From NCBI GenBank assembly GCA_021790655.1, contig JAJYGR010000045.1:1-36212 (forward strand): a stretch of 36,212 nt of DNA, in the 5' to 3' direction. Shown here piece after piece: positions 1-7,524 of this stretch; position 1 is the stretch's first letter; every line of letters starts with the position of its first letter. Both the position numbers and the translations under genes were made by a program. The notes beneath the pieces were generated by a model. That model ran no database searches and had not been told where the DNA came from. It worked only from the letters and a program-made list of their open reading frames with translations. This stretch comes from Acidobacteriota bacterium (GTDB lineage Bacteria; Acidobacteriota; Terriglobia; Terriglobales; Acidobacteriaceae).

Positions 1-210
1 CATGGAGACGCCATGCTGCACTACCCGGTATTGATCCAGAATCTTATCGAGCATTGCGAGCGGTCGACCGCCATCCACCATGTAATTTTCAGAGATGACC
101 TCAAACCAATCGACGACCGGGTGCTGCGTGAGGATGTGCTCGTAATGCGGCACGCGCAGGCCGATCCCGATGCCGTAGTCCGTAAAGCCATTGAACCGAT
201 TGGCTGCCAT
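1..210 (-). CDS. bufB: BufB-like maturase (DUF692/MbnB family), N-terminal part only
   Basis: The first 70 codons of a gene that runs off the left edge. The protein begins MAANRFNGFTDYGIGIGLR, followed by PHYEHIL, DWFEVISENYM and VQHGVSM. The GIGLR, FEVISENY and HGVS blocks are typical of the N-terminus of DUF692 (MbnB/TglH-like) multinuclear non-heme iron oxidases. In bufferin operons these enzymes modify cysteines of a small precursor peptide together with a partner protein. The ATG at 210 is preceded by GGAG about 8 bases upstream. It lies 78 bases downstream of the Cys-rich precursor gene on the same strand, which is the normal bufA-bufB order. The family call is made by reading motifs; the active-site half of the protein lies outside the window. 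Confidence 0.8.
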   Translation of the reverse strand, partial: MAANRFNGFTDYGIGIGLRVPHYEHILTQHPVVDWFEVISENYMVDGGRPLAMLDKILDQYRVVQHGVSM

Positions 211-288
211 ACAACACTCCAGAAACTGAAAGATTGGGCGGCAGTGTTGAACATGGTTCTGGCAGACCACCGCCCGCATCAAGTGGTT

Positions 289-582
289 TTAGGACATTTT
301 GGGCATAGGCTTGGAACCGTCGGTTGCACAGCTCCCCTTGCCCTTGCAGGAGTTCTTGTGATCGGCGCCCTGGCCCTTGCAGGAGTTCTGGCCCTTACAG
401 GCATGCTTTTCAACCTTTTTCTTCGAGGCCAAGATCAGGTTGACCGAATCGGTCGCAGTCTGGGTGGCGTACTGTGTATGGCCGCCCTCCGCAGCGGTGG
501 CTGCATTGGCGCGTACAGCGGTGCCCGTGAATAAACCGGAAACCGCTGCTGCAAACAGGAGCGTTTTGAAATTGCTGTTCAT
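289..582 (-). CDS. bufA: BufA-like Cys-rich periplasmic RiPP metallophore precursor
   Basis: A 97-residue protein with an N-terminal signal peptide (MNSNFKTLLFAAAVSGLFTG, cleavage probably after the ANA at about residue 28). A Lys/Cys-rich core follows, with the pattern KHACKGQNSCKGQG, then NSCKGKGSCATDG. Five core cysteines sit in CKGQ/CKGK-type units. This is the look of bufferin precursors: unusually long RiPP precursors exported by Sec, whose cysteines are modified by a DUF692 enzyme and which bind copper in the periplasm. The DUF692 gene follows directly on the same strand. No strong ribosome binding site is seen before the ATG at 582. An ECF-type promoter is proposed at 643-668. The exact bufferin subfamily (BufA1 or BufA2) is not settled here. 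Confidence 0.8.
   Translation of the reverse strand: MNSNFKTLLFAAAVSGLFTGTAVRANAATAAEGGHTQYATQTATDSVNLILASKKKVEKHACKGQNSCKGQGADHKNSCKGKGSCATDGSKPMPKMS
341..389. repeat. In-frame 33-base-offset repeat inside bufA
   Basis: The 16-base string CCCTTGCAGGAGTTCT occurs at 341-356 and again at 374-389. The 33-base offset is 11 codons, so the two copies encode equivalent Cys-Lys-Gly units on the minus strand. This suggests that the Cys-rich core grew by duplication of a short module. Confidence 0.75.
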
Positions 583-642
583 TCGGTAATGGCGTGCCTG
601 ATTCAGAATGAGGCCGCACCGGAGTCCGGCCCTTATCAGCTA

Positions 643-668
643 CGATTCCGCAGGAAAAGGAAAGTTAC
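643..668 (-). promoter_or_regulatory. Putative ECF-sigma promoter of bufAB
   Basis: Read on the minus strand: GTAACT at 668-663, 16 bases, then ATCG at 646-643. Transcription would begin near 636, leaving a leader of about 55 bases before bufA. The same GTAACN-16-ATC pattern lies before the sigma factor, redoxin, MFS and radical SAM genes. It starts only 14 bases past the end of the metallopeptidase gene, so bufAB probably has its own transcript. Confidence 0.65.
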
Positions 669-681
669 CGATGACACAGAT

Positions 682-1700
682 TTATTTCGCTGGATATTTC
701 TCAGTGCATACGTGATCTGTACGTGGAGATGTGATGCTTTGCCGTATTTTGGCGAGCGGAGCGTGGTCATCGAAAAGAATGCTGCCATCATGGGAATGGA
801 CGCCGAGCTGGCGCCATAGTAAATCGAGGTCAACTGGATCTGGCTCTTCTCCCATCTCCCTGTAAATGCTGGTCAAGACCGATGTTCCAGTGGCCTGATC
901 GCCCGCGGCAAGCACTCTGGAGATGGGCCACTCCTGATCGATGGTCCCCCTGCAGCGACGATCGCGCGCAATGCATCCTGCAACCCCTCACTGTTCTGGG
1001 TCTGTTCCCGGATGGATACGTCTGCCACGAGGCAAAACAGGGCCCCACCCCAGTAAGTGCTTGCCCAGCTATGCGCCTGATTCAAGCCCTGATCGGTGGC
1101 CCCGGGTTCTCCCTTGGGCATGTTCCGAAGCAATTCTCCCCATACTTTTTCCGGGGAAAGAGTGCCGGCTTGCGATCGGGCAATCGGCTCGATATAGGTG
1201 GCAAGCCCCTCTTCCAGCCAATGGTGGTTCTGCGAAAGTGAGGGCAATGCCATATGCACAAGTTCGTGCGTCATCGTCCAGTCGTTCGCCAAGTCCTGCT
1301 CCGTCGTATGCTGTCCGACGCGCATTCTGGTAAATGCTGGAAACCCATCGACGTTGCCCCAGGTCGTTCCGGTCAGCACTCCTGCCTCATCGGCAATCGG
1401 CAGGACAAGGACGCGCACACGCGCTACAGGAGATTTTCCATAGAAGAGAGAGACTGCATTCGCAGCCGTTTTAACCCATTGGACAATGTCGTTGTGGCTT
1501 ATGTCGAGATCGCCGTGGGCAAAATCTATCTGGATCTCAGCGCCGCTCACGTGGATCACCTGGGTTGACGTAACAGAGCTACTCCACGGTGCTCGATGCA
1601 GACCCGGAAACTGGGTCATACGTCCGCTTGCGGAGGCGGCGGTGACGGAACCAAGCAGCATTGGAAGCAAAAGAGCATATTCTAGGCGGCCTGGCTTCAT
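682..1700 (-). pseudogene. Secreted HExxH metallopeptidase-like gene, frameshifted near 946-950
   Basis: From the ATG at 1700 the protein has a signal peptide, then at residues 145-149 the zinc-peptidase motif HELVH, followed by WLEEGLATY about 13 residues later. This is a gluzincin-like HExxH plus Glu arrangement, as in MA-like peptidase domains. After AIVAAGG the reading frame slips at a run of five G (946-950 on the plus strand reads CCCCC). The first frame then runs into a short unrelated tail ending at 873. The neighbouring frame continues sensibly (TIDQEWPISRVLAAGDQATG) to a stop at 682. One extra G would restore a protein of about 338 residues. The break may be a sequencing or assembly error in a homopolymer or a real phase-variation or decay event. 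It is the last gene of the sigma/anti-sigma/DUF427-like operon. Its substrate is unknown. Confidence 0.7.
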
Positions 1701-1726
1701 CGGCTCTCACAAACGGATTCTTGTAT

Positions 1727-2074
1727 TCAGAGTTGCTTGGAGAGCAGATCATGGTGCTCGTAGCGTAGGCACGGATGATTCCCTGGCACTGCAACCCGAA
1801 ACCAGATAAATGGGAACAGCGGGTTTGGCAACCAATACATCCACCCCAAACTCTTTTCCGGTGTGTCACCGGGTAGCAACCAATCCATCCAGACGTAGAA
1901 GAACTTGTAGGGGCAGAAGCCCGGAACATAATTTACTTTGAACGAGCAGCCTTTCAGATATCGGCGGCGGATGTAGTAGTTTCCCTCAAACGGAGTGATG
2001 CCCCAGCCGATCGGCCCCTCAGCAAGCACCGCTCCAGTAACCCGATGCGTAATCGTAATGGCTTGACGGCTCAA
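1727..2074 (-). CDS. DUF427-like conserved protein of unknown function
   Basis: A 115-residue soluble protein starting MSRQAITITHRVTGAVLAEG, with a central FEGNYYIRRRYLKG segment and an aromatic-rich second half (FCPYKFFYVWMDWLL). The EGNYY core resembles DUF427 proteins, but the match is from memory and only moderate. The ATG overlaps the anti-sigma stop by 4 bases (2071-2074), so it is translationally coupled to the sigma/anti-sigma pair. Its position suggests a role in the same stress response, but no biochemical function can be assigned. Confidence 0.6.
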   Translation of the reverse strand: MSRQAITITHRVTGAVLAEGPIGWGITPFEGNYYIRRRYLKGCSFKVNYVPGFCPYKFFYVWMDWLLPGDTPEKSLGWMYWLPNPLFPFIWFRVAVPGNHPCLRYEHHDLLSKQL

Positions 2075-2316
2075 CTAGCGGAACCCTCAAGAATTGCTTT
2101 GTCCAGAAAACGATGCAGGCGAGCGCTATAACCGGACGGGACCTCAAATACCCGTTCGTCTCCTGTAATGACTAGCATCTTCCGGGTGCTGTCGTAGACG
2201 GCAGAGCACCGATGGCAACCGCGCAGATGTTGCTCGATTGTGTGGCACAATTCCGGCGAAGCTTCTCCATCCACATATTCGGACAGATGAGCGATTATCG
2301 TTTTGCAGCGAACCAT
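2071..2316 (-). CDS. Small zinc-finger anti-sigma factor
   Basis: An 81-residue protein with the ZAS-type signature HLRGCHRC (H30, C34, C37) and an upstream Cys at position 4. It is all cytoplasmic with no membrane segment, so it resembles short soluble anti-sigma factors of the RsrA/ChrR type. In that class metal loss or thiol oxidation releases the sigma factor. It overlaps the 3' end of the ECF sigma gene by 22 bases, the usual arrangement for a cognate pair. It would keep the sigma factor silent until an oxidative or metal signal arrives; the actual signal is inferred, not shown. Confidence 0.85.
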   Translation of the reverse strand: MVRCKTIIAHLSEYVDGEASPELCHTIEQHLRGCHRCSAVYDSTRKMLVITGDERVFEVPSGYSARLHRFLDKAILEGSAS

Positions 2317-2960
2317 GGGTTCACTCCTTTCCAGCGTTCCCAGATCGAGACCTTGGGTTTGGCGAAGATCGGCGACAGTGCTTCGCGCATCATCAAGCGG
2401 GCCCGATGCAATCGGGTCTTGACCATGGGTACGCTAATGCCAAGAATTTCTGCGGCTTCTGCGATGTTCAGGTGCTCCATGTCCCGCAACACAAAGATCT
2501 CGCGGTAGATTTCGGGGAGGCTCGCCAGCGCCTCTATGATCGCAGCGCGGACCTCTTGCTGCTCCAGGATTTCATTGGGCAGATCGCGCCAGTCGGCAAA
2601 TTGCTTTGGATGGAAGTGTTTTGTCTGCCCTTCCTTTTCCTGCTCTTCATCCACGGACTGATAGAGATGCTGGTGGCGTTTCCGCTTGTACATTTTTGCT
2701 TCGTTTTCAACGACTCGCATGGCCCACTGGGCGAATTTGTCGGTCTCCGCGAGTTGTTCCAGATGCAAAAATATCTTCAGCATGGCCTGTTGTACGGCAT
2801 CTTCCGCATCATCCTGATTGCGAAGAACGGAATACGCAATCAGGAACGCACGCCGCTCATAAGGCCGGATCAGCTCATGAAAATGGCTGCGTTCTCCTGC
2901 CCTGATTCTCTGGATCAGGAATGGTTCCCTCGATTTTTCCATCAACGCCTGATCGTTCAT
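2295..2960 (-). CDS. ECF-family RNA polymerase sigma factor
   Basis: About 221 residues from the ATG at 2960; an in-frame TTG at 2981 is a weaker alternative. Region 2 is visible as YSVLRNQDDAEDAVQQAML and the following WAMRVVENEAKMYKRKR. Region 4 is visible as ALASLPEIYREIFVLRDM, NIAEAAEILGIS and VKTRLHRARLMM, a helix-turn-helix typical of sigma-70 region 4. It is followed by an overlapping zinc-finger anti-sigma gene. The promoter-like site at 2994-3019 suggests autoregulation, and identical-spacing copies stand before four other transcription units. The signal may be redox or metal stress, judging from regulon content. Confidence 0.92.
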   Translation of the reverse strand: MNDQALMEKSREPFLIQRIRAGERSHFHELIRPYERRAFLIAYSVLRNQDDAEDAVQQAMLKIFLHLEQLAETDKFAQWAMRVVENEAKMYKRKRHQHLYQSVDEEQEKEGQTKHFHPKQFADWRDLPNEILEQQEVRAAIIEALASLPEIYREIFVLRDMEHLNIAEAAEILGISVPMVKTRLHRARLMMREALSPIFAKPKVSIWERWKGVNPWFAAKR

Positions 2961-2993
2961 TGACAATACTGTCCGCAACAACCTTAAAAATAA

Positions 2994-3019
2994 GGATTCG
3001 CGGAACGGGCAAAGGTTAC
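2994..3019 (-). promoter_or_regulatory. Putative autoregulated ECF promoter of the sigma operon
   Basis: On the minus strand: GTAACC at 3019-3014, 16 bases, then ATCC at 2997-2994. It is back to back with the redoxin promoter. Because both -35 elements share AAAGGTTACA, the region also shows a perfect 10-base inverted repeat (3011-3020 and 3056-3065). Confidence 0.65.
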
Positions 3020-3056
3020 ATCATCTCGTTTCCTCTTCTGTAAAGAAAAGCGCCCT

Positions 3057-3082
3057 GTAACCTTTTTTGATTATGGAAATCA
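3057..3082 (+). promoter_or_regulatory. Putative ECF promoter of the redoxin operon
   Basis: GTAACC at 3057-3062, 16 bases, ATCA at 3079-3082. Transcription would begin near 3090, leaving a leader of about 80 bases before the redoxin ATG. Same element and spacing as the four other sites listed. Confidence 0.6.
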
Positions 3083-3168
3083 ACATATAGAGGGAGCTAC
3101 GTAAAGTTTATGCTGGCTGCTTGGCGGCCACTCAGCGATTGATGGTCTGGCTGGAAAGGGTGAATTGA

Positions 3169-4251
3169 ATGAAATTTCTGCGGCATACAATCCGCGTGGC
3201 AAGGCTCAGTGCTTGTTGTCTCCTTCTTCCTGTTTTGGTGAGTGTGCTGCACGCGCAAGACGGCACAAAGATTCCAGGGCTGACGGCGGGAGACCGAATT
3301 CCACCGATTTCCGCAAAGGACCAGACTGGCACCCCCCAGACATTTGACACGCTGAAAGGGAAGCACGGTCTGCTGCTGCTGTTCTCGCGCTCCGCGGATT
3401 GGTGTCCGTTCTGCAAGCAGCAGCTTATGCAATTGCAGCAGGCCAAGCAGGAGTTTGCAGCGAAAGGCATCCATGTAGCCTCCATCACCTACGATTCACC
3501 GGCGATCCTGAAGAGCTTTGCCGACCGCAAAGGCATCACCTACCCGATGCTATCGGACCCGCAGTCGCAGATCATCCGCGCCTTTGGCATCCTCAATCCC
3601 GATGGCAAAGGCTTTGCCGCAGGCATCCCGTATCCGGGCATGTACTACATCACGCCGGATGGCATCATTCAAAAGCGCTTCTTTGAAACACAATATTTCG
3701 ACCGCTTCACTCCGAACAATGCGTATGCGGAACTGTTCGGTGGAGCTACCCCTGCGGCCAAATCTGTTGTCACTGAGCAGGGGCCGCATTTGACTCTTCA
3801 GCTTGCCCAGTCCGATACCGTCGTCGGCCCAGGCAGCCGGCTTGAACTACTGGTAAAGATCCATCCAGCGCCGAAAGTGCATGTTTATGCTCCCGGGGCT
3901 GAGACTCATGGGTACAAAGTAGTGAGCCTGGTGCTTGATACGAGTCCGAATTTTCGCGCACTTCCCACAATATATCCGCCGGGAACCATTATGGTGTTCC
4001 GCGCACTCAAAGAGTCTGTCCCTGTCTACAGCAAATCTGTGGTGATCCGTCAGGACATCGTGATGACGGCCGCGAGGGACTTTATCCACTCTATCGGTCA
4101 AGGAAGACAGGTTGAAATCTCTGGCACGTTCAACTACCAGGCATGTGACGACCACCAGTGCTTCAATCCAGTGAATGAGCCGGTGAAATGGACTGTACGA
4201 GTCGAACCGCTTGATACAGTGCGCGCTCCAGAGGCGATTCGGCACAAGTAG
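3169..4251 (+). CDS. Secreted redoxin/AhpC-TSA protein with DsbD-alpha-like C-terminal domain
   Basis: A 360-residue protein with a signal peptide (about residues 1-30, ending LHAQ). The first domain (about 40-190) is an AhpC/TSA-type thioredoxin fold with a WCPFC motif (C79, C82). That is a CxxC redox pair rather than a single peroxidatic Cys. The second domain (about 200-350) resembles the N-terminal alpha domain of DsbD/ScsB. Its end carries NYQACDDHQCFNP (C326, C331), matching the Cys-containing strand of DsbD-alpha that exchanges disulfides with partners. The protein probably works in the periplasm as a self-contained thiol relay. It leads a plus-strand group with the AhpD-like and Pit genes and has an ECF-type promoter. 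Its natural electron donor and substrate are unknown. Confidence 0.85.
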   Translation: MKFLRHTIRVARLSACCLLLPVLVSVLHAQDGTKIPGLTAGDRIPPISAKDQTGTPQTFDTLKGKHGLLLLFSRSADWCPFCKQQLMQLQQAKQEFAAKGIHVASITYDSPAILKSFADRKGITYPMLSDPQSQIIRAFGILNPDGKGFAAGIPYPGMYYITPDGIIQKRFFETQYFDRFTPNNAYAELFGGATPAAKSVVTEQGPHLTLQLAQSDTVVGPGSRLELLVKIHPAPKVHVYAPGAETHGYKVVSLVLDTSPNFRALPTIYPPGTIMVFRALKESVPVYSKSVVIRQDIVMTAARDFIHSIGQGRQVEISGTFNYQACDDHQCFNPVNEPVKWTVRVEPLDTVRAPEAIRHK

Positions 4252-4350
4252 AAGTGCCTGTTCTGGTGCTCTCAAGATTGCAATATGGCCACGGCCGTTG
4301 CTACCGGACGGACAAGTCTCTCAATTTTTCAACTTTCAAGGAGTTTCTAC

Positions 4351-4920
4351 ATGAAGAACACCGCAAAACTGGCACTTCCCGCGCAGATGATCGACAGCAC
4401 CGAAGGAACCGGTAAAACAATGTTGGAGACAGCAAAAGCGCAGTTGGGGTTCGTTCCCAACATGTATGCGAACATGGTCAATTCACCAGGCTTGCTGGAA
4501 ACCTACCTGCTCGGATATAACCGCTTTCGCGAGGAAAGCGGCTTTACGCCGGTAGAACAGGAGGCGGTGCTGCTGACCATCAGTCGCTTCCATGCCTGCA
4601 CGTACTGCATGGCGGCCCACAGCATGATCGCAGACAAGATGTCGAAAGTGCCCGCTGAAGTATTGCAGGCATTGCGGACAGGTGGGCCAATTGCAGATGC
4701 CAAGCTGGCCGTCTTGTCGGAGTTTACTCGTCTGATGTTGGAGCAGCGTGGCAACCCTACGACGGACCAACTGAATGCGTTCAAGGCTGCCGGTTACAGC
4801 GAGCGTCAAGTGCTGGAGATTGTCCTGGCGATTGCCGTAAAGACCCTCAGCAATTACAGCAATCACGTCTTTCACACCGAGGTGGATGCGCCATTCCAGA
4901 AATATGTATGGGAACAATAA
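4351..4920 (+). CDS. AhpD-like/carboxymuconolactone decarboxylase family protein
   Basis: 189 residues from the ATG at 4351, chosen because AAGGAG lies about 7 bases upstream; the open frame extends further up without support. The AhpD-type core is HACTYCMAAHS, a CxxC with the following His, preceded by the usual Glu in FTPVEQEAVLLTISRF. Members act as thiol-dependent peroxidase-like reductants or decarboxylases; the CxxC points to redox chemistry. It lies 99 bases after the redoxin and 42 bases before the Pit gene, so co-transcription is likely. AhpD-like proteins also occur in arsenosugar clusters, but substrate cannot be inferred here. Confidence 0.85.
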   Translation: MKNTAKLALPAQMIDSTEGTGKTMLETAKAQLGFVPNMYANMVNSPGLLETYLLGYNRFREESGFTPVEQEAVLLTISRFHACTYCMAAHSMIADKMSKVPAEVLQALRTGGPIADAKLAVLSEFTRLMLEQRGNPTTDQLNAFKAAGYSERQVLEIVLAIAVKTLSNYSNHVFHTEVDAPFQKYVWEQ

Positions 4921-4962
4921 TCGTTCGTTTTGGGCAACGCCGAGCTGGCCATCAGGAACACT

Positions 4963-6075
4963 ATGACTCTGATCATCATTCTCGCTCTAGGATTTGTCCT
5001 TGCCTATGTGAACGGCGCGAATGACGTATCGAAAGGGATTGCAACGCTGGTCGGAAGCGGCGTGACGAATTACCGTCGAGCCATTTTGTGGGGTAGTTTC
5101 TGGACCGGCATAGGTGGCATCGCGGGAGCATTTCTGGCGCACGCCATGATCCAGACATTTGGCAGCGGTCTGCTCGCACCAGGCGTTCACGCAAGTGTAT
5201 CTGCTGCACTCGCTACGATTGCCGGTGCTGCACTGTGGGTGGCGCTGGCTACGATCAGAGGTCTTCCGGTTTCTACGACGCACGCCATCGTCGGTTCAAT
5301 TGCAGGAACCGCTTCCCTCGCCTACGGGTTTGGTGGCGTCAACTGGCTATCTTTGGTTGGCAAGATCGCCTTACCTCTGCTGCTCAGCCCAATCGTGTCA
5401 CTGGTTCTCACCGCGGGCCTTCTCCGCGCTTGGAAAGCATTAGCTACTGGTTCCGTGAACGACTGCGTTTGTGCGGAAATAGTTCAGCCGATGGAGGCCA
5501 TCGGTGGCGGCGAGGGCGTGATAGGTGTGACCTCTGTTGTGCCACGACTCCACCTTGCGACGTGTGAAGCGAGCGAATGCCTGTTTCCCAAGATCACCCT
5601 CAACCATCTGCATTGGCTTACAAGTGGCGCTACCAGCTTTGCTCGCGGACTGAATGATGCACCCAAGATGGTGGCGATCTTATTGAGCGCAGCATTCCTT
5701 GCAGGGAGGGTATCTGCCCTGCCACTTACCTATTTTGTAGCGATGACACTCGGCATAGTTGCCGGGAGCTGGATGGCAGGCCAGCGAATCACCGAGGTAC
5801 TCGCCTGCGAAGTGACGCAAATGGACCATCGGGAAGGATTGGTGGCGAACCTGTCTACGGCAACATTGGTAGGGGTTGGCGCTGCTTTCGGGTGGCCGAT
5901 GTCCACAACACATGTCGCATCGGGCGCAATCTTTGGAATCGCCTCTACCAAAGACGAAAAGGTGAACGGCAAGATGATACGTACCATGCTGGCTGCCTGG
6001 ATCATCACGCTACCCGGAGCGGCGCTTTTGGGAGCTATGGTACTCGTCCTGCTTCGCATCGCAGGTTTGCATTGA
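4963..6075 (+). CDS. Pit-family inorganic phosphate transporter
   Basis: 370 residues from the ATG at 4963 (AGGAA about 4 bases upstream). The two inverted family repeats are visible: NGANDVSKGIATLVGSG near the N-terminus and GLNDAPKMVAILL in the second half, each followed by a conserved LPVSTTHA or WPMSTTHV segment. About ten hydrophobic helices are present. Pit proteins carry metal-phosphate symport at the inner membrane. Pit systems also admit arsenate and metal-phosphate complexes, which makes placement in a metal-stress cluster notable. It is likely the third gene of the redoxin operon and ends convergent to the flavin reductase gene with a gap of 39 bases. Confidence 0.9.
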   Translation: MTLIIILALGFVLAYVNGANDVSKGIATLVGSGVTNYRRAILWGSFWTGIGGIAGAFLAHAMIQTFGSGLLAPGVHASVSAALATIAGAALWVALATIRGLPVSTTHAIVGSIAGTASLAYGFGGVNWLSLVGKIALPLLLSPIVSLVLTAGLLRAWKALATGSVNDCVCAEIVQPMEAIGGGEGVIGVTSVVPRLHLATCEASECLFPKITLNHLHWLTSGATSFARGLNDAPKMVAILLSAAFLAGRVSALPLTYFVAMTLGIVAGSWMAGQRITEVLACEVTQMDHREGLVANLSTATLVGVGAAFGWPMSTTHVASGAIFGIASTKDEKVNGKMIRTMLAAWIITLPGAALLGAMVLVLLRIAGLH

Positions 6076-6114
6076 GCAGGTTCTGTTTTTCTGAATGCTA
6101 GGGTTAACAGGCAA

Positions 6115-7524
6115 CTAGCGCCAGAGTACCGACAGACCGCGAATGATCTTACCTGACGTTCCAGAGAATGCGCTTTCAAAAGCCATCCTTGTTACCAATA
6201 ACTGCACTCCAGTCGAATACGTCGGATAGGGATGGATCGTCGCGGCCAGGTCACTCAGCTTCAGCTTATTGTGCATGGTAATAGCAATTTCCGTGATGGT
6301 CTCTCCTGCCCGCTCGCCTACGATACTTGCGCCAACGATATGCCCGCTTTTGCGTGCGATGATCTTGATCAAGCCCAGCTTGTCATCCTCATTCACAGCG
6401 CGATCCACTTTGCTTATGTCAAAGGTCATTATCTGTAAATCGTGCTTGTATTTATCCCGCGCCCTCTGTTCGGTAAGGCCGATCTGGGCAACCTCCGGGG
6501 CCGTGAAGGTGATGCGCGGCATAGCTTCGGCCATCCCCGCATTGTTACCGGGAAGCAAAGCGTTTCTTACTGCTTGAAAACCCTGCCAGCCTGCCAGATG
6601 GGAATACTGCGGTCCTCCAATCACGTCGCCTGCCGCGTAAATGTGACTGGCTGTTGTCTGGAGATGGCCATTTACCTGAATGCCACATTCCGAATAGAGT
6701 ACTTTTGCTACTTCCAATCCTAGATCGTGTACCAGCGGAGCACGGCCTGTCGCAACGAATAAAAGATCGCCTGTAGCGCTGCCAGCATTTGTTTCCACCG
6801 TGATGTTGGGGCCATCTTTGTGCACAGCTACTGCCTGCGCGGCAATGCGCTGCACGCCCTCCTGCTCAAACACTCTGCTGATAATTTCAGAGACCTCTGG
6901 CTCTTCCGACGGCAGCAAACGCTCGGCAATGACCACCACTTCAGAGCCAAGCCTGCGATAGGCTTGAGCGATCTCGCAACCAATAGGGCCGCCACCAACG
7001 ATGAGCAATCTCTGCGGCAGTCGATCATTGTCAAAGATTTTCTGGTAGGTGAAAAATGGAACCTCTGCCAGTCCAGCCAGGGCAGGAATACGTGGCTCTG
7101 CGCCGGTGTTAATCAAGATTTTCTTTGCTTGGATCCGCTGCGTTCCCACCTCCAGCGTATGTGGGTCGAGAAACCGTGTTGCACCAAGAAGAACGTCCAT
7201 GCCTTTTTTACGGAGCGCTTCCGGCATAGTGGGTTCGTAGATTTGCTGGATGGTGGCGCGCAAATAATCGCGGACCTGCGTCATGTCCGTGACAGGAGCA
7301 CTGACCTGCAATCCATAACGGGAAGCAGTGCGTGCATGATGGGCCACGGTCGCTACTTTGATGAGCGACTTGCTAGGCACGCAGCCAGTCCAGGTGCAAT
7401 CTCCCCCGATCAAACCTTTCTCCAGCAGAGCGGTCCTCGCGCCCAATTGAACAGCGAAGTCCGCGGCGATCAGACCGGCAGCGCCCGCTCCGATGATGGC
7501 AAGATCATATTCCGGCGTGTTCAT
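6115..7524 (-). CDS. Flavin disulfide reductase, MerA-like but without MerA metal-binding cysteines
   Basis: 469 residues from the ATG at 7524, preceded by GAGGAG. N-terminal FAD-binding GAGAAGLIAA, redox-active CTWTGCVPSK (CX4C), NAD(P)-binding GGGPIGCEIA, and the second FAD motif YAAGDVIG are all present. The C-terminal HPYPT holds the catalytic His region. True mercuric reductases have a C-terminal Cys-Cys pair; this protein ends GLSVLWR and has none, and no N-terminal HMA domain. It belongs to the broad mercuric reductase/lipoamide dehydrogenase-like family whose substrate is unknown. Its start lies inside the MFS gene end (20-base overlap), so the two are coupled, under the ECF-type promoter at 8798-8823. 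Confidence 0.85.
   Translation of the reverse strand: MNTPEYDLAIIGAGAAGLIAADFAVQLGARTALLEKGLIGGDCTWTGCVPSKSLIKVATVAHHARTASRYGLQVSAPVTDMTQVRDYLRATIQQIYEPTMPEALRKKGMDVLLGATRFLDPHTLEVGTQRIQAKKILINTGAEPRIPALAGLAEVPFFTYQKIFDNDRLPQRLLIVGGGPIGCEIAQAYRRLGSEVVVIAERLLPSEEPEVSEIISRVFEQEGVQRIAAQAVAVHKDGPNITVETNAGSATGDLLFVATGRAPLVHDLGLEVAKVLYSECGIQVNGHLQTTASHIYAAGDVIGGPQYSHLAGWQGFQAVRNALLPGNNAGMAEAMPRITFTAPEVAQIGLTEQRARDKYKHDLQIMTFDISKVDRAVNEDDKLGLIKIIARKSGHIVGASIVGERAGETITEIAITMHNKLKLSDLAATIHPYPTYSTGVQLLVTRMAFESAFSGTSGKIIRGLSVLWR

Noticed and set aside
13-534. Plus-strand frame of 173 codons with hydrophobic Leu/Ala repeats
   Set aside because: Antisense to bufB and bufA; the repeats are the complement of the Cys-Lys-Gly units and the minus-strand genes explain the codon use.
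3011-3065. Perfect 10-base inverted repeat AAAGGTTACA/TGTAACCTTT considered as a repressor operator
   Set aside because: The arms coincide with the -35 elements of two divergent ECF promoters, which explains the symmetry.
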